NCBI GenBank assembly: GCA_016699535.1
Contig: CP064980.1
Span: 3,728,001 to 3,792,000, forward strand
Reading direction: 5' to 3'
DNA: 64,000 nt
Source of the DNA: Myxococcales bacterium
GTDB lineage: Bacteria > Myxococcota_A > Polyangia > Polyangiales > GCA-016699535
Below, one piece after another: positions 45,316 through 53,887 of this stretch. The translations under genes were made by a program, and so were the position numbers. The notes under the pieces were generated by a model. It did not search any database, was not told the DNA's origin, and saw only the letters and a program-made list of their open reading frames with translations. Within the stretch, counting starts at the first letter, position 1, and each line of letters starts with the position of its first letter.

Positions 45316-47073
45316 ATGAAACGCTTAGTGAAAGTACGTACATGTAGGCTAGCTTCGTTGCTGACACTGCCACTCCTTTTTAGCGCATGCAGCGTTAGTC
45401 CCACTGGCGATACGGCATCGGATCACAACGCACAATCCACCGATCCGTCACCTATCCTAAGCGTAAACGTGAACCACGAAGCATGGGTTTGGGTACTGCG
45501 ACCTTGCGCCAATGGCGCGCATGGCCTCGATCAGCAACGTGCTCAAGCGACGGAGAACTATTGCACGCGCGACGGCTTGGGCAACGGCTTTCGCATGCAA
45601 CCGGTATGGACACACCAACCTCAAGTCGACTCCAAGGTTGGCATTTACGGCGCGAGCTTCGTTGAGGGTGTCTCTTGCGAAGCGCCCTATGAGTTTCCAT
45701 CGTACGAACTGCCAAATGGTGCAATGCAGCAATCGACGTGGCCAAGGCACCCCTGCACTGAACTTGGCTGGGTGCAAACATCGTTTTGGGGTCAATACAT
45801 GATGATCGAAGATTTACTCGACGCCACCGTGGTCGGCCAAGACACCGCACAAAGAGATCCAGGCACAGGTCTGCCTAACTGGCTGGAGGCCCTTCGTAGC
45901 CCAGCAGAACTCAGCACCTGCAACGCATCAGAAAAAGTTGCCTTCTTCAATTCGGAACCGGACACGATCGCCGTCTACACGCTAAGTTCTTATGGAGAAC
46001 TTCGTGAACAAAAACCTGGTCTTCTTAAATCCGTAACCGTGGAGTCCTCTATTGAACCCGGCGCACAACGCTCGAACCTGTTCCGACCGCAACGGATCTA
46101 CTCGATTTTCTATGAATGCTGGGCTGATAGTTGTGGTTCCAGTACGCAAGATTGGAATACCTGGGTGTCGCGATCACGCAGCATCGAACTTATTCGCGGA
46201 AGCTATGTAAGCGCTATCGATCAGCAGGCATCGCTGCCATGGCTTTCTCCTGTACTCGAATCCCCTCCATCCAATGGTTTCAATATCACCATCAATTACG
46301 ATAAAGACGATAGCGACTTTTTCGACGAAAACAAACACCCCGGCCGTAAGACTATTCTCGAAGCGGCTGCAGCTCGCTGAGCACAACGAATTACGAGCGA
46401 GTTTGAAAACATTCCTGCAGGCAGCCCGATTCAAATCATTCATCCTGCTTCACCGAACCTTCCCCCGGTTGAGTTCAATTCGGAAAGCGAAATCGACGAT
46501 CTCGTGATTTTTGTTGGCGCAGCCGGCTCAGATGTATTGGGCACTGATTCAGCGGCAAAAAACCATCCAAATGTTCAACTCTTGCTCTCACCACAAACGG
46601 ATTTCGATCAGCGTTTAGTTCTACGACGTGATGGGCACATCTATCAGCCATGGGTGGCCAGCATTACCTTCCGCGAAGACTGGCCATGGTTTTTTGATGC
46701 AACGCTCGATAACGCCGACGACTTTCCCGGAACCTTCGATAGCCGTATGGATTTCTTTGGCGTTGCTCTACATGAAATCGGGCACGCCCTGGGGATAGGA
46801 GGCAATCCCGCCATGGGCGCATTGCTCCAAACCCTAGGCAATGGCGAGGACCGCTATCAGGGATTCATGGGCCAGGAAGCTTCTTGTATCAATGGCGGAC
46901 AGAACGGCTACACGCCAGTCAAAATGTCAGGCGGCGTACACACCGCACAAGAGGTTCGCAGCAATGGCAATCCACCGGTCATGGGTCTGGTAGTCGAGGC
47001 GCCTCGACGGCAAATCACCGACCTTGACTTAGCCATGCTTCGCGATATCGGATACAAAACCACCAGTCCATAG
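45316..47073 (+). CDS. Secreted metalloprotease-like lipoprotein with an in-frame TGA (46378-46380)
   Basis: Begins MKRLVKVRTCRLASLLTLPLLFSACS, a lipoprotein signal. The first 354 codons end in GRKTILEAAAAR then TGA. The same frame continues without any shift: AQRITSEFENIPAGSPIQ and, near residue 486, the zinc motif HEIGHALGIGG in DFFGVALHEIGHALGIGGNPAMG. In related metzincin-type proteases this place is a Trp (AAARW), so TGG to TGA is the simplest explanation. The third zinc ligand of matrixins is not the usual His. It is listed as one gene because both halves are in frame and well conserved. A sigma-54 promoter precedes it. Confidence 0.75.
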
Positions 47074-47127
47074 CTCTGCACAGGACCTGAGCTCAGTGGA
47101 TCGGCACAGAAAGTTGCTAGCGAATTT

Positions 47128-47601
47128 CTAAGGGGTTGGCTTTTCTGTTTTAGTGCTGGCTTCTTGAAGGAGTGCAGCATCCATCAAGTCTTTTTTGCGT
47201 CCGGAAGCTAATTTGTTGGCCAAGAGAGCTTCGCGTCCAATTACGTTCAATGGGATGCCGTGGAAATCGACTTTGCATCGGCCACTCCAGGCTTCTTCGA
47301 ATGTTATTCCATCAATGCCCGTTAAAATGTCGATCCGCCACGGTTTTCTTCCAAGCATGAATATTTTGTTGGGTTGCTTCAGTGCATCAGGAGAGTCAAC
47401 GGCATCACCGAAACCGAAACTTCGAAGTGCATTGTATACACACCTTGCGTTCTGCTCGGACGCCTCGATGAATAGGTCTAAATCTTCAGTGAGTCTAGCC
47501 TCGACGTGGAAGGCGAGGGCGTGGCCTCCAATCAGAAGAAACTTTGTATTCTCTGAGACCAATGCTTCTAAAAACTCTTTCCAGTCGGGGGGGATTGTCA
47601 T
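47128..47601 (-). CDS. Nucleotidyltransferase-fold protein (MNT/AbiEii-like)
   Basis: Small nucleotidyltransferase of 157 residues. The catalytic core is FLLIGGHALAFH (GG at residues 25-26) and TEDLDLFIEAS, the Gly-Gly and Asp-x-Asp of the superfamily. FMLGRKPWRIDILTGIDGITFEEAW and LIGREALLANKLASGRKKDLMDAALL follow, a pattern seen in orphan NTases with small partner genes. The start MTIPPDWKEFLEALVSEN is chosen because it matches relatives; it overlaps the end of the small gene upstream. A truncated inverted copy lies at 53540-53886. A toxin-antitoxin or defence role is possible but not shown. Confidence 0.75.
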   Translation of the reverse strand: MTIPPDWKEFLEALVSENTKFLLIGGHALAFHVEARLTEDLDLFIEASEQNARCVYNALRSFGFGDAVDSPDALKQPNKIFMLGRKPWRIDILTGIDGITFEEAWSGRCKVDFHGIPLNVIGREALLANKLASGRKKDLMDAALLQEASTKTEKPTP

Positions 47602-47728
47602 CGTAACCGTAGTATAGTCGTCGCAGTCGTTCCAGGGAATCGAATCTCTCTTGAGGACTTGATTCCTTGAGGTCCTCGATATCAGCATGTGAGTCGTGCA
47701 AATCGACTACCCGAAGCACTTTTTCCAT
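47495..47728 (-). CDS. Small protein overlapping the nucleotidyltransferase gene
   Basis: From ATG 47728 (MEKVLRVVDLHDSHADIEDL) the protein continues SSPQERFDSLERLRRLYYGYDDNPPRLERVFRSIG, like the small partner genes often found before such NTase genes. These end a few residues after a RLxRVxxV motif. Here the frame runs on for about 20 further residues to 47495, overlapping the NTase gene by about 107 bp. This long overlap may mean a lost stop or a base error. No known fold was recognised. Confidence 0.55.
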   Translation of the reverse strand: MEKVLRVVDLHDSHADIEDLKESSPQERFDSLERLRRLYYGYDDNPPRLERVFRSIGLREYKVSSDWRPRPRLPRRG

Positions 47729-47849
47729 GCTCCATTGTAGCACTTCTGAGGATTGCACTCAAAAGGAGGTCAGTTGCCTGAAAAATCTCGTAAAGAATTG
47801 CTTCTTTTTGGGTGTTTGGTGGAAAACTCGATTTAGGTCAAAATCGTTA

Positions 47850-48125
47850 TTAAAAATCGGTACCGCCATCGGTACCGTCGATAATACACACACCGTCCCA
47901 ATGATGCCACTGGCCCGGAGCGACGCAGTCCGTTCGAAGGTCAGGACAATTAGGCAAACTGGTGCTTGGATAGTAGCACGACAAACCCACCGGTGAGCAT
48001 GGCGTGCCATCATTTGGTCTCTCAACGCCTTCGGGGCAACCTTCCGTAGTACCGGCATCGTTTCCATCCGAATCGCACGCGCTAAGGAAAAAAAAGAGCG
48101 ATACGCCAAGCAAGAATTTTCTCAT
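47850..48125 (-). CDS. Small Cys-rich lipoprotein
   Basis: 91 residues with a lipoprotein signal (FLLGVSLFFFLSACDSD) and a short Asp/Gly linker. The mature part has Cys spaced as GCPEGV, PCSPVGLSCYY, NCPDL, DCVAPGQ and VCIID, which could form disulfides. Function unknown. Such proteins are frequent beside proteases in myxobacteria. Confidence 0.6.
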   Translation of the reverse strand: MRKFLLGVSLFFFLSACDSDGNDAGTTEGCPEGVERPNDGTPCSPVGLSCYYPSTSLPNCPDLRTDCVAPGQWHHWDGVCIIDGTDGGTDF

Positions 48126-48195
48126 ACAGATGCATTATCTCCGTTTGGAGTGGCACGCAAAAATATGGATAAATTCAATCCCTAAAGTTAATGTA

Positions 48196-48660
48196 CTAAA
48201 GCTCGAGACCGAAGTCCTGTTCTTTGAGTAAGGCGATGGTTTCTTGAAGGTCGTCGCGTTTCTTGCCCGAGATACGCAGTTGATCGCCTTGAATCGAAGC
48301 TTGGACCTTAAGCTTGCTGTCTTTAATAAACTTGACCATTTTTTTAGCGGTCTCTTGGTCAACGCCCTCTTTGAGTTTGAGAAGCTGCCGGTAGATACCT
48401 TTGCCGCCGGGCTCGATCTTTTGCGGATCAAGTGCCTTCAGCGAAACTTTACGGCGCACGAGTTTGCTTTTTAAAACTTCAAGAACGGCTTCCACCCGGC
48501 CTTCGCTGTTGGACTTGAGCACAATGCCGTCGTCTGTTTTTTCAATTTCGCTTTGGGTGCCTTTAAAATCAAAGCGCTGGGTCACTTCTTGAGAGGCTTG
48601 CTTGATAGCATTATCGATTTCATGCTTGTCGAGTTCAGAGACCACATCGAAACTAGGCAT
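48196..48660 (-). CDS. yajQ: YajQ family protein (DUF520), cyclic-di-GMP-binding type
   Basis: 154-residue YajQ protein. MPSFDVVSELDKHEIDNAIKQASQEVTQRFDFKGT and VLKSNSEGRVEAVLEVLKSKLVRRKVSLKAL are the family hallmarks, followed by KIEPGGKGIYRQLLKLKEGV and IQGDQLRISGKKRDDLQETIALLK. Members bind nucleotides or c-di-GMP and affect regulation. It adjoins a partial repeat of the tsaB 3' end. Confidence 0.93.
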   Translation of the reverse strand: MPSFDVVSELDKHEIDNAIKQASQEVTQRFDFKGTQSEIEKTDDGIVLKSNSEGRVEAVLEVLKSKLVRRKVSLKALDPQKIEPGGKGIYRQLLKLKEGVDQETAKKMVKFIKDSKLKVQASIQGDQLRISGKKRDDLQETIALLKEQDFGLEL

Positions 48661-48695
48661 AGCTTACTCCTTAGGTTTAGCTTAGAGGATGAGCG

Positions 48696-48819
48696 GTTTT
48701 TTGAGGGATCTTTGGCAGTTTGGCATCGCTGCCGCGAATGTAAAGCGGCTCAAGCGAATCGATGTCACTTGGGCCATGCTGCTCAAACTGGCGCACGGCT
48801 TCATCGGCCAGAAACGATG
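48696..48819. repeat. Left copy of a 124-bp direct repeat (duplicated 3' end of tsaB)
   Basis: Bases 48696-48819 match 53919-54042 with one visible mismatch (C at 48749 in place of T). On the minus strand they encode FLADEAVRQFEQHGPSDIDS and SLEPLYIRGSDAKLPKIPQKT, the C-terminus of TsaB. The full gene lies at the other end, so this copy is a fragment. With the right copy it frames a 5.1-kb insert. Confidence 0.9.
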
Positions 48820-48840
48820 TTCGCTTGGCGCTGCAATTAT

Positions 48841-50333
48841 TCAAGGATGATCGTCGCCGAACCATAGGTAACAGGCCTGACATCCGTCCCACACCCTGCT
48901 CCATCGTGCATCCCCTTCACAGGGCTGCTGGCTTTGTGGACCACATACCAAGGGAAAGCTCGTGCCCTTGGTATCCAACGAAAAGTTTTGCGGACGAGTG
49001 AGCTCGTACCACTGTTGTCCTTCGCTAGCGGCAAGTTCGAACTCCCATGGCGCAGCTACGCCTGAATTATTCTGCACGCAATTTGTAGTTGTTCCATCGT
49101 CGCCCATACATTCGCTAAGACGATCACCGTTGGAACAATACAAACGCCAATCATCGGCCTGGCTCGTCCATAACGCCGGTTGCTCCAAGCCAAGTCGTCG
49201 CCAAGCAAACTCACGTCCGAGTTGACCACAACTTGGTAAAAGCTCGCCTTGTTTTAGGCACCAATCGTCGGTATTGGGGTCGCACTCCCAGGTGTCGGTT
49301 GTGATGCGTTGACGGCATTCCTCAGCACTTTGAGCATTTCCGCACAATCGCACAATGGAAGGAATGAAAAAATTCGAAGATACAATCGGAGCTGCGATAT
49401 TAATTTTGTAAGGATTCGTTGCTAGATCACATTGGCCTTTGAACCCATGGCTTTCAGAAATAACGCCAACCACTTGGCCGCGTGGAGAAATTAACGCGCC
49501 TCCACTGTCTCCTCGGCATGCGGCACCTGCTCCAGCGTCCTTACGCAAATTCTTGGGAAGGTATGTACTGTTCGCACTCACAAAGTGAAGGGCCTTTGGA
49601 TCAAGTGACGGTTCACTGGCCTGTAGATTGGCAATCTCTTGGGAGGTCTTGCCACTTTCGGAAAGAAAGTTCGCCAAGGTCTCTTTGTATGAAGAAGTAG
49701 TGGTAATTCCATCGTTGACGAGACAAACGTCGGCTTCCCGCAGGTAAAGATTAAATCCGCCGGTTTCTTTGGAGCCTCTGCCCACAATGCGATAACCGCA
49801 TGCAAAGGAACCGGTATCAAGCGGCTCCACAACAGGAGCGTAACTTAAGTCTACAATTCGATTTTCCTCGAAGCGGTGCTCATTAAGCACGATTACCGCT
49901 TGTTCATCTTCACCCCGGTGTAGCCCTTGAGTGAAGCGCGTATCGCCGTCTGGTACGGCCTTTAGAACAAATGCCGCTTTCGCAGAATTCCGTGGCTCTC
50001 GCCTTCTTGAGTAAACACTCCAATCGAAATGTCCCCTTGGCAGGACGATGGGACCAGATTTTCCACAACGTGCGCAGCTGTTGCCACCATGTTTGAGGCA
50101 ATCACTAGGCCGGTTGCCGTCCAACATAGAGTAGGATTGTTTGGATCGAGATTATTGTTTTGGTATCCATACACAAGCACCACCCCGGGATATTTAGATG
50201 CATTGACATCGGTTCCGCCGGCAATAGCTTGCCCTGCGTTCGCGGTCCCTGGATCAGCGCCCAGTTCACATCCATACGAGACCAGGGCCAACAAGGCCCA
50301 GAACACTCCAGAAAACTTCTTTTGCAAAAACAT
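48841..50333 (-). CDS. Trypsin-like secreted serine protease (frameshift near 49985)
   Basis: From ATG 50333 the protein has a lipoprotein signal (VFWALLALVSYGCELG). The mature start IAGGTDVNASKYPG is a variant of the trypsin IVGG N-terminus. NMVATAAHVVE (His88) holds the catalytic His and AACRGDSGGALISPRG the catalytic Ser. The Asp was not pinned. The frame breaks between FTQEGESHG and AKAAFVLKAVPDGD near 49985. The C-terminal ~190 residues are Cys-rich and may be a substrate-binding domain. GGGGGG lies 12-17 bases before the ATG. A sigma-54 promoter lies upstream. Confidence 0.8.
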
Positions 50334-50375
50334 CGGCGTTAACACCCCCCTAAAAACATTATCTCCATTTTGAAA

Positions 50376-50392
50376 TGCACAAACCGTGCCAA
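50376..50392 (-). promoter_or_regulatory. Sigma-54 promoter for the serine protease
   Basis: On the minus strand TTGGCACGGTTTGTGCA has a perfect -24 half (TTGGCACG), GG and GC 10 bases apart and one mismatch in the -12 half (GTGC for TTGC). Transcription would begin near 50365, giving a leader of about 32 bases with the ribosome site AGGGGGG. Confidence 0.6.
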
Positions 50393-50739
50393 CCATGCAA
50401 CTAGACGTGACTTGCCCGGTTATCACATCATAAACATCCATAACTATTGAGCATTTTCTTAATCTTGGCGATGCCGTAGCAGGTGGCACATTCTGAGCCA
50501 GACGGAAACAGTAGCACCCATCTAGGGCAAGCGTTCTAGACAGGGTTTGTTGGCCTCAAGACATGGGTAACAGTTTTGCCGCCGTTTGAAAGCGAAGGGA
50601 TGCCTATCTGGACCGACCGATGTAAGGAGTGCTGCGGCAGAACACCACGTCAGACTTCTATTGGCGGCAATAAAGATTGGAACGATAAGCACATCAGCGA
50701 GAAGGTCGCGTAACATCATCTGACAGACAGCATCCCCAA
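50393..50739. other. Gene-poor gap between the serine protease promoter and the OPT relic
   Basis: No convincing coding sequence, RNA gene or repeat was recognised in these ~350 bases. It might hold further decayed parts of the OPT transporter gene, since the relic begins at about 50740. Confidence 0.35.
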
Positions 50740-51340
50740 CCAGGGTGACTGTCACATCAAGTGTCAGCTACTACGGCTAACGTGACCGAAGGTGCAGCCA
50801 GTCGATGTGCCGACATGATGCACGTCCTAAAAACCGGCCATCTCATCGACGTCAAACCCGGGGCGATAAGGCATTGGGCAGCTCTTGGGTGTGCTTAGCG
50901 GATCCGTCGTGGGAATCACAGTTTACATGGTTCTGGTTCCTGGTCCGGACACCATCTTTCTCACGCCCGAATGACCCGCACCCGCAGTCGCCACTTGGAA
51001 GGCGGTTGCAGAAGTTTTCATGCACGGCTTGCACTATCTTCCACCGCACAGCGGAGAAGCGATGTTTATCGCAGCTATGCTCGGTATGGTAATGGCCATT
51101 GCCGAACAAAAGGCATCGATATCGATTTAAAAACACCTGCCAAGTGTCGCAAGCAAGGGGCTCGCGTTTTTCGATACACAAAATCCTGGCTGAGCCGTTT
51201 CGTTCTCGTGAGCGCTGAAAGCCACATCGGTATTGCTCACGCCATCGTAGGAATACTTAGCTTGTAAGCTGGTTTCCGGATAAAACGGTGAATGCGATTG
51301 TGGGGATCCTCACTTTTTTGTCATGGCTAGGCATCAGAAA
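50740..51340 (+). pseudogene. Relic of an OPT-family oligopeptide transporter gene
   Basis: Reading three frames rightward, the segments follow OPT-transporter order: TTANVTEGAASRCADMMHVLKTGHLI, then QLLGVLSGSVVGITVYMVLVPG, then VATWKAVAEVFMHGLHYL and GEAMFIAAMLGMVMAIAEQ, then LPSVASKGLAFF, then VSAESHIGIAHAIVGIL. They are separated by stops and frame changes and lack the N-terminal half. It is therefore a decayed transporter gene carried on the insert. Exact borders are approximate. Confidence 0.6.
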
Positions 51341-51386
51341 CAGTTTCGGACACCTTGACAGGAGTTTTTCGTTGCGGATTTTTTCT

Positions 51387-52694
51387 CTACTGAACGGAGC
51401 TCTTTACAAATTGATCTCTCCAGGTTTTTGCAGGATCACGTTCTGCATCCGGGTAGGCGCAAATGTGCACTGCATCCGGGATGCCTTGCAACGCAACCGA
51501 TTCACCGAGTGCTACAAATTGCCCCGAAGGGAGTTTGCAGGCTTGTTCACAGGAATAACTGTCGATGTCGAAGCTCTTGACACACCGATGTCCCGTTGGA
51601 CAAGGAATACTCCGCCACTTCGCACTACCCATCGGCTCAGCGGGAAGTGCCGATTCACTGTCTTGACCTGTGTTGTACGGAGCAATGCAGACAAACACGG
51701 AAAAAGGATCATCGTCGTGACAAGTGCTTTCTAGAAGAGCTGTACTCCCGCAACGCTCCGGAGATTCTAGATTCACTAAATTCTTTGCAGGCTCACTCAG
51801 TAGATGTTTCAGTGTCATGAACGCGTTTTGCCGGTAGGTAGGTTGCGTAAATATCTTCCCGTTAATTTCAATTTCAATTTCTCCGTCTTGATAGATAGGA
51901 TCAAAACACCCCTCAATCGGATCAATATTTTTGCTGAAGAATGGATCTACTGGAGCATCCGCCCAACCCACCAAAGCGCTCTCGATACGCCCATCATTTT
52001 GTGCAGCACGTCCAAGAATATAATCCACACCCTGATACATCAATGCTTCACCGAATACATGAACTAGTCCAAAGGCATGTCCAAGTTCATGCGCAGCTAT
52101 TAAAGCGAAGAAAGGAACCAGACTTCCAATACGTACATCTACGCCTTCCGGAGGCTTAGCGAGGTAGTAGTTAATGATCTTGCGCACAAACACGAAGACG
52201 ACATCATTGGCGTTGACGTCACCACAGTCACTGCTTGAAATTCCAAACACATCGAAAGACCAGTCTTTTTCCTCCGCGCTTGAATATCGATGCACGGTAT
52301 CAAAGACAACTGTATTGTAGGGACGATTGTCGGTGGGTCTATCCAAGGTGAAAACAAGCTCACCGGAATGAAGCTCCGAGAAAATCGCCTCAAGTTCTTT
52401 CTTGATCAAGAATGGAAATTGCTCACCCACCAAGCCGGAAGCAATAATTCCAGGCTCACGAATGATCCCCCGCTTAGCGGTCCAGTCGAAAAAACCTACT
52501 GAACTGGAAACATTCTCCGGCGCAAAAGCAACTGGTCCATCGGTGTAGGTGCCAGGTCCAAAATCCAAGAACACGGTATGCAACGCCGCCGTTTGCGAAT
52601 CCCCATGTTCGCCAACGTCCGTAAGCCGCACTTCGCACCCAAAAACAAACAAGCAAACAAACAGCAAGCATCGGATTTTTTTCGACTGAAACAT
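51387..52694 (-). CDS. Secreted metzincin metalloprotease (lipoprotein)
   Basis: From ATG 52694 it has a signal (IRCLLFVCLFVFGCEV) with a lipobox Cys. The zinc site is HELGHAFGLVHVFGEAL, the full HExxHxxGxxH motif of metzincins, at about residue 210. The N-terminal part (LHTVFLDFGPGTY, GFFDWTAKRGIIREPG) looks like a prodomain or beta-rich module. The C-terminal ~130 residues have seven or more Cys (CFDPIYQ, RCGSTALLESTC, VFVCIAPYN, SIPCPTGHRC, YSCEQACKL), probably disulfide-bonded. It resembles the neighbour at 45316 in being an exported protease but has the standard third His. Confidence 0.75.
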   Translation of the reverse strand: MFQSKKIRCLLFVCLFVFGCEVRLTDVGEHGDSQTAALHTVFLDFGPGTYTDGPVAFAPENVSSSVGFFDWTAKRGIIREPGIIASGLVGEQFPFLIKKELEAIFSELHSGELVFTLDRPTDNRPYNTVVFDTVHRYSSAEEKDWSFDVFGISSSDCGDVNANDVVFVFVRKIINYYLAKPPEGVDVRIGSLVPFFALIAAHELGHAFGLVHVFGEALMYQGVDYILGRAAQNDGRIESALVGWADAPVDPFFSKNIDPIEGCFDPIYQDGEIEIEINGKIFTQPTYRQNAFMTLKHLLSEPAKNLVNLESPERCGSTALLESTCHDDDPFSVFVCIAPYNTGQDSESALPAEPMGSAKWRSIPCPTGHRCVKSFDIDSYSCEQACKLPSGQFVALGESVALQGIPDAVHICAYPDAERDPAKTWRDQFVKSSVQ

Positions 52695-52997
52695 AAGCTT
52701 TAAAGACACGAAGTTATCGTAGCACTTGTTTTTATTAATCAACTCGACTTTCGCATTTAATAAACTCCGCTCCTTGTTTAGACCGGCCAGGTGTAGACTT
52801 GAAAACCTTAGCGTTGGGCCATATGTGCATTTTGATCTCGGCGGAACACTGTTTATTCGATTCCGAAGTTTATTGAATCGTTTTTGCATACTTTAACTGC
52901 TTTCTTGCCAAGTCATGCGTTCGATGATGCCACTGTTGTCCGGGGTCTAATGCATCCGCACAGACTTTTTCATCACCTTGCTGTTTCATGCAAACAG

Positions 52998-53396
52998 TTA
53001 GATACCCGAACCGCACACCATGATTTCATCATTTGTGGCTTCATATTCGGAACTAACCGGCGCGATCACACAACGCTGGGACTCACAGCGGACTACTTCC
53101 GGCGCACAGGAAAGGGGACAGCGCCAACCTTCAGGGTATGGAGCATCAAGCTCAGAAGTTAATTGTTCAAGAAACTCACGATTCTCGTACTTATTGATCC
53201 ACAACTCAGAACAACCCATCTGTACACCCGTACAATCATCGACGGTTTCACAGTGGTTGAGTGTTTGCGCTTCTTCGTCAATAGCCGCATAGCGCTCCTC
53301 CTGCGTCATATCGGAAGACGAGTCCGAGTCACTCGAGCAGCCTACGACAGCCAACATGCCTATGAGAGCTAAAGAACTAAGAAGCAGTTTTGTCAT
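52998..53396 (-). CDS. Small Cys-rich lipoprotein
   Basis: From ATG 53396 (ribosome site AGGAGGTG 6-7 bases upstream) it encodes a signal (LLLSSLALIGMLAVVGCSSD) and a Ser/Asp linker. The mature part (HCETVDDCTGVQMGCSELWIN, WRCPLSCAPEVVRCESQRCVI) is a short Cys-rich domain, as in DUF-type disulfide domains of myxobacterial lipoproteins. Function unknown. A sigma-54 promoter precedes it. Confidence 0.65.
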   Translation of the reverse strand: MTKLLLSSLALIGMLAVVGCSSDSDSSSDMTQEERYAAIDEEAQTLNHCETVDDCTGVQMGCSELWINKYENREFLEQLTSELDAPYPEGWRCPLSCAPEVVRCESQRCVIAPVSSEYEATNDEIMVCGSGI

Positions 53397-53421
53397 TTGA
53401 ACACCTCCTAGCAACTGGGAA

Positions 53422-53438
53422 TGCAAGAGTGGTGCCAT
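53422..53438 (-). promoter_or_regulatory. Sigma-54 promoter for the small lipoprotein gene
   Basis: On the minus strand ATGGCACCACTCTTGCA has TGGCAC and TTGCA with GG and GC 10 bases apart; only the flanking C differs from the consensus CG. Transcription would start near 53411, leaving a leader of about 14 bases that contains AGGAGGTG. Confidence 0.65.
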
Positions 53439-53539
53439 ATGGAAATCACAAGATAATTCTCGAATTCAGTGTGCCAAATTGAGCCATCCAAAATAAGACT
53501 TATCGGACGCATACATGTATGGCTACAAAAAATGTTTCC

Positions 53540-53886
53540 ATTGATATCGATGCGTCCGATCAAAAGACAAGACGTGTCTACAATGCGCTTCGAAGTTTCG
53601 GATTCGGCAATGTCATCGACCCGCCTGATGCGCTGAACCAACCCAACAAAGTATTATGCTTGGAAGAAAACCGTGGCGGATTGACATCTTAACGGGCGTT
53701 GATGGAATAGCATTCGAAGAAGCCTGGAGTAGCCGTTGCAAAATCGACTTTCACGGCATTCCGTCGAACGGAATTGGGTGTGAAGCACTTCTAGTCAATC
53801 AATTTGCTTCCGAACACAAAAAGGACTTGATGGATGCTGCACTCCTTCAAGACGCCAGCGCCGAGAGAGAAAAACCAAAGCCCTAA
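53540..53886 (+). pseudogene. Truncated copy of the nucleotidyltransferase gene
   Basis: Reading rightward, IDASDQKTRRVYNALRSFGFG and DPPDALNQPNKV match the 47128-47601 NTase (EASEQNARCVYNALRSFGFG and SPDALKQPNKI). The next frame gives MLGRKPWRIDILTGVDGIAFEEAWSS and ALLVNQFASEHKKDLMDAALL to 53886. The N-terminal third with the GG and DxD catalytic parts is missing and one T is lost near 53657, so it is inactive. It is in inverted orientation to the intact copy. Confidence 0.8.
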
Positions 53887-53887
53887 G

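Noticed and set aside
46378..46380. UGA recoded as selenocysteine
   Set aside because: The expected residue is Trp, no selenocysteine insertion hairpin is evident after the codon, and other genes in the window have ordinary stops.
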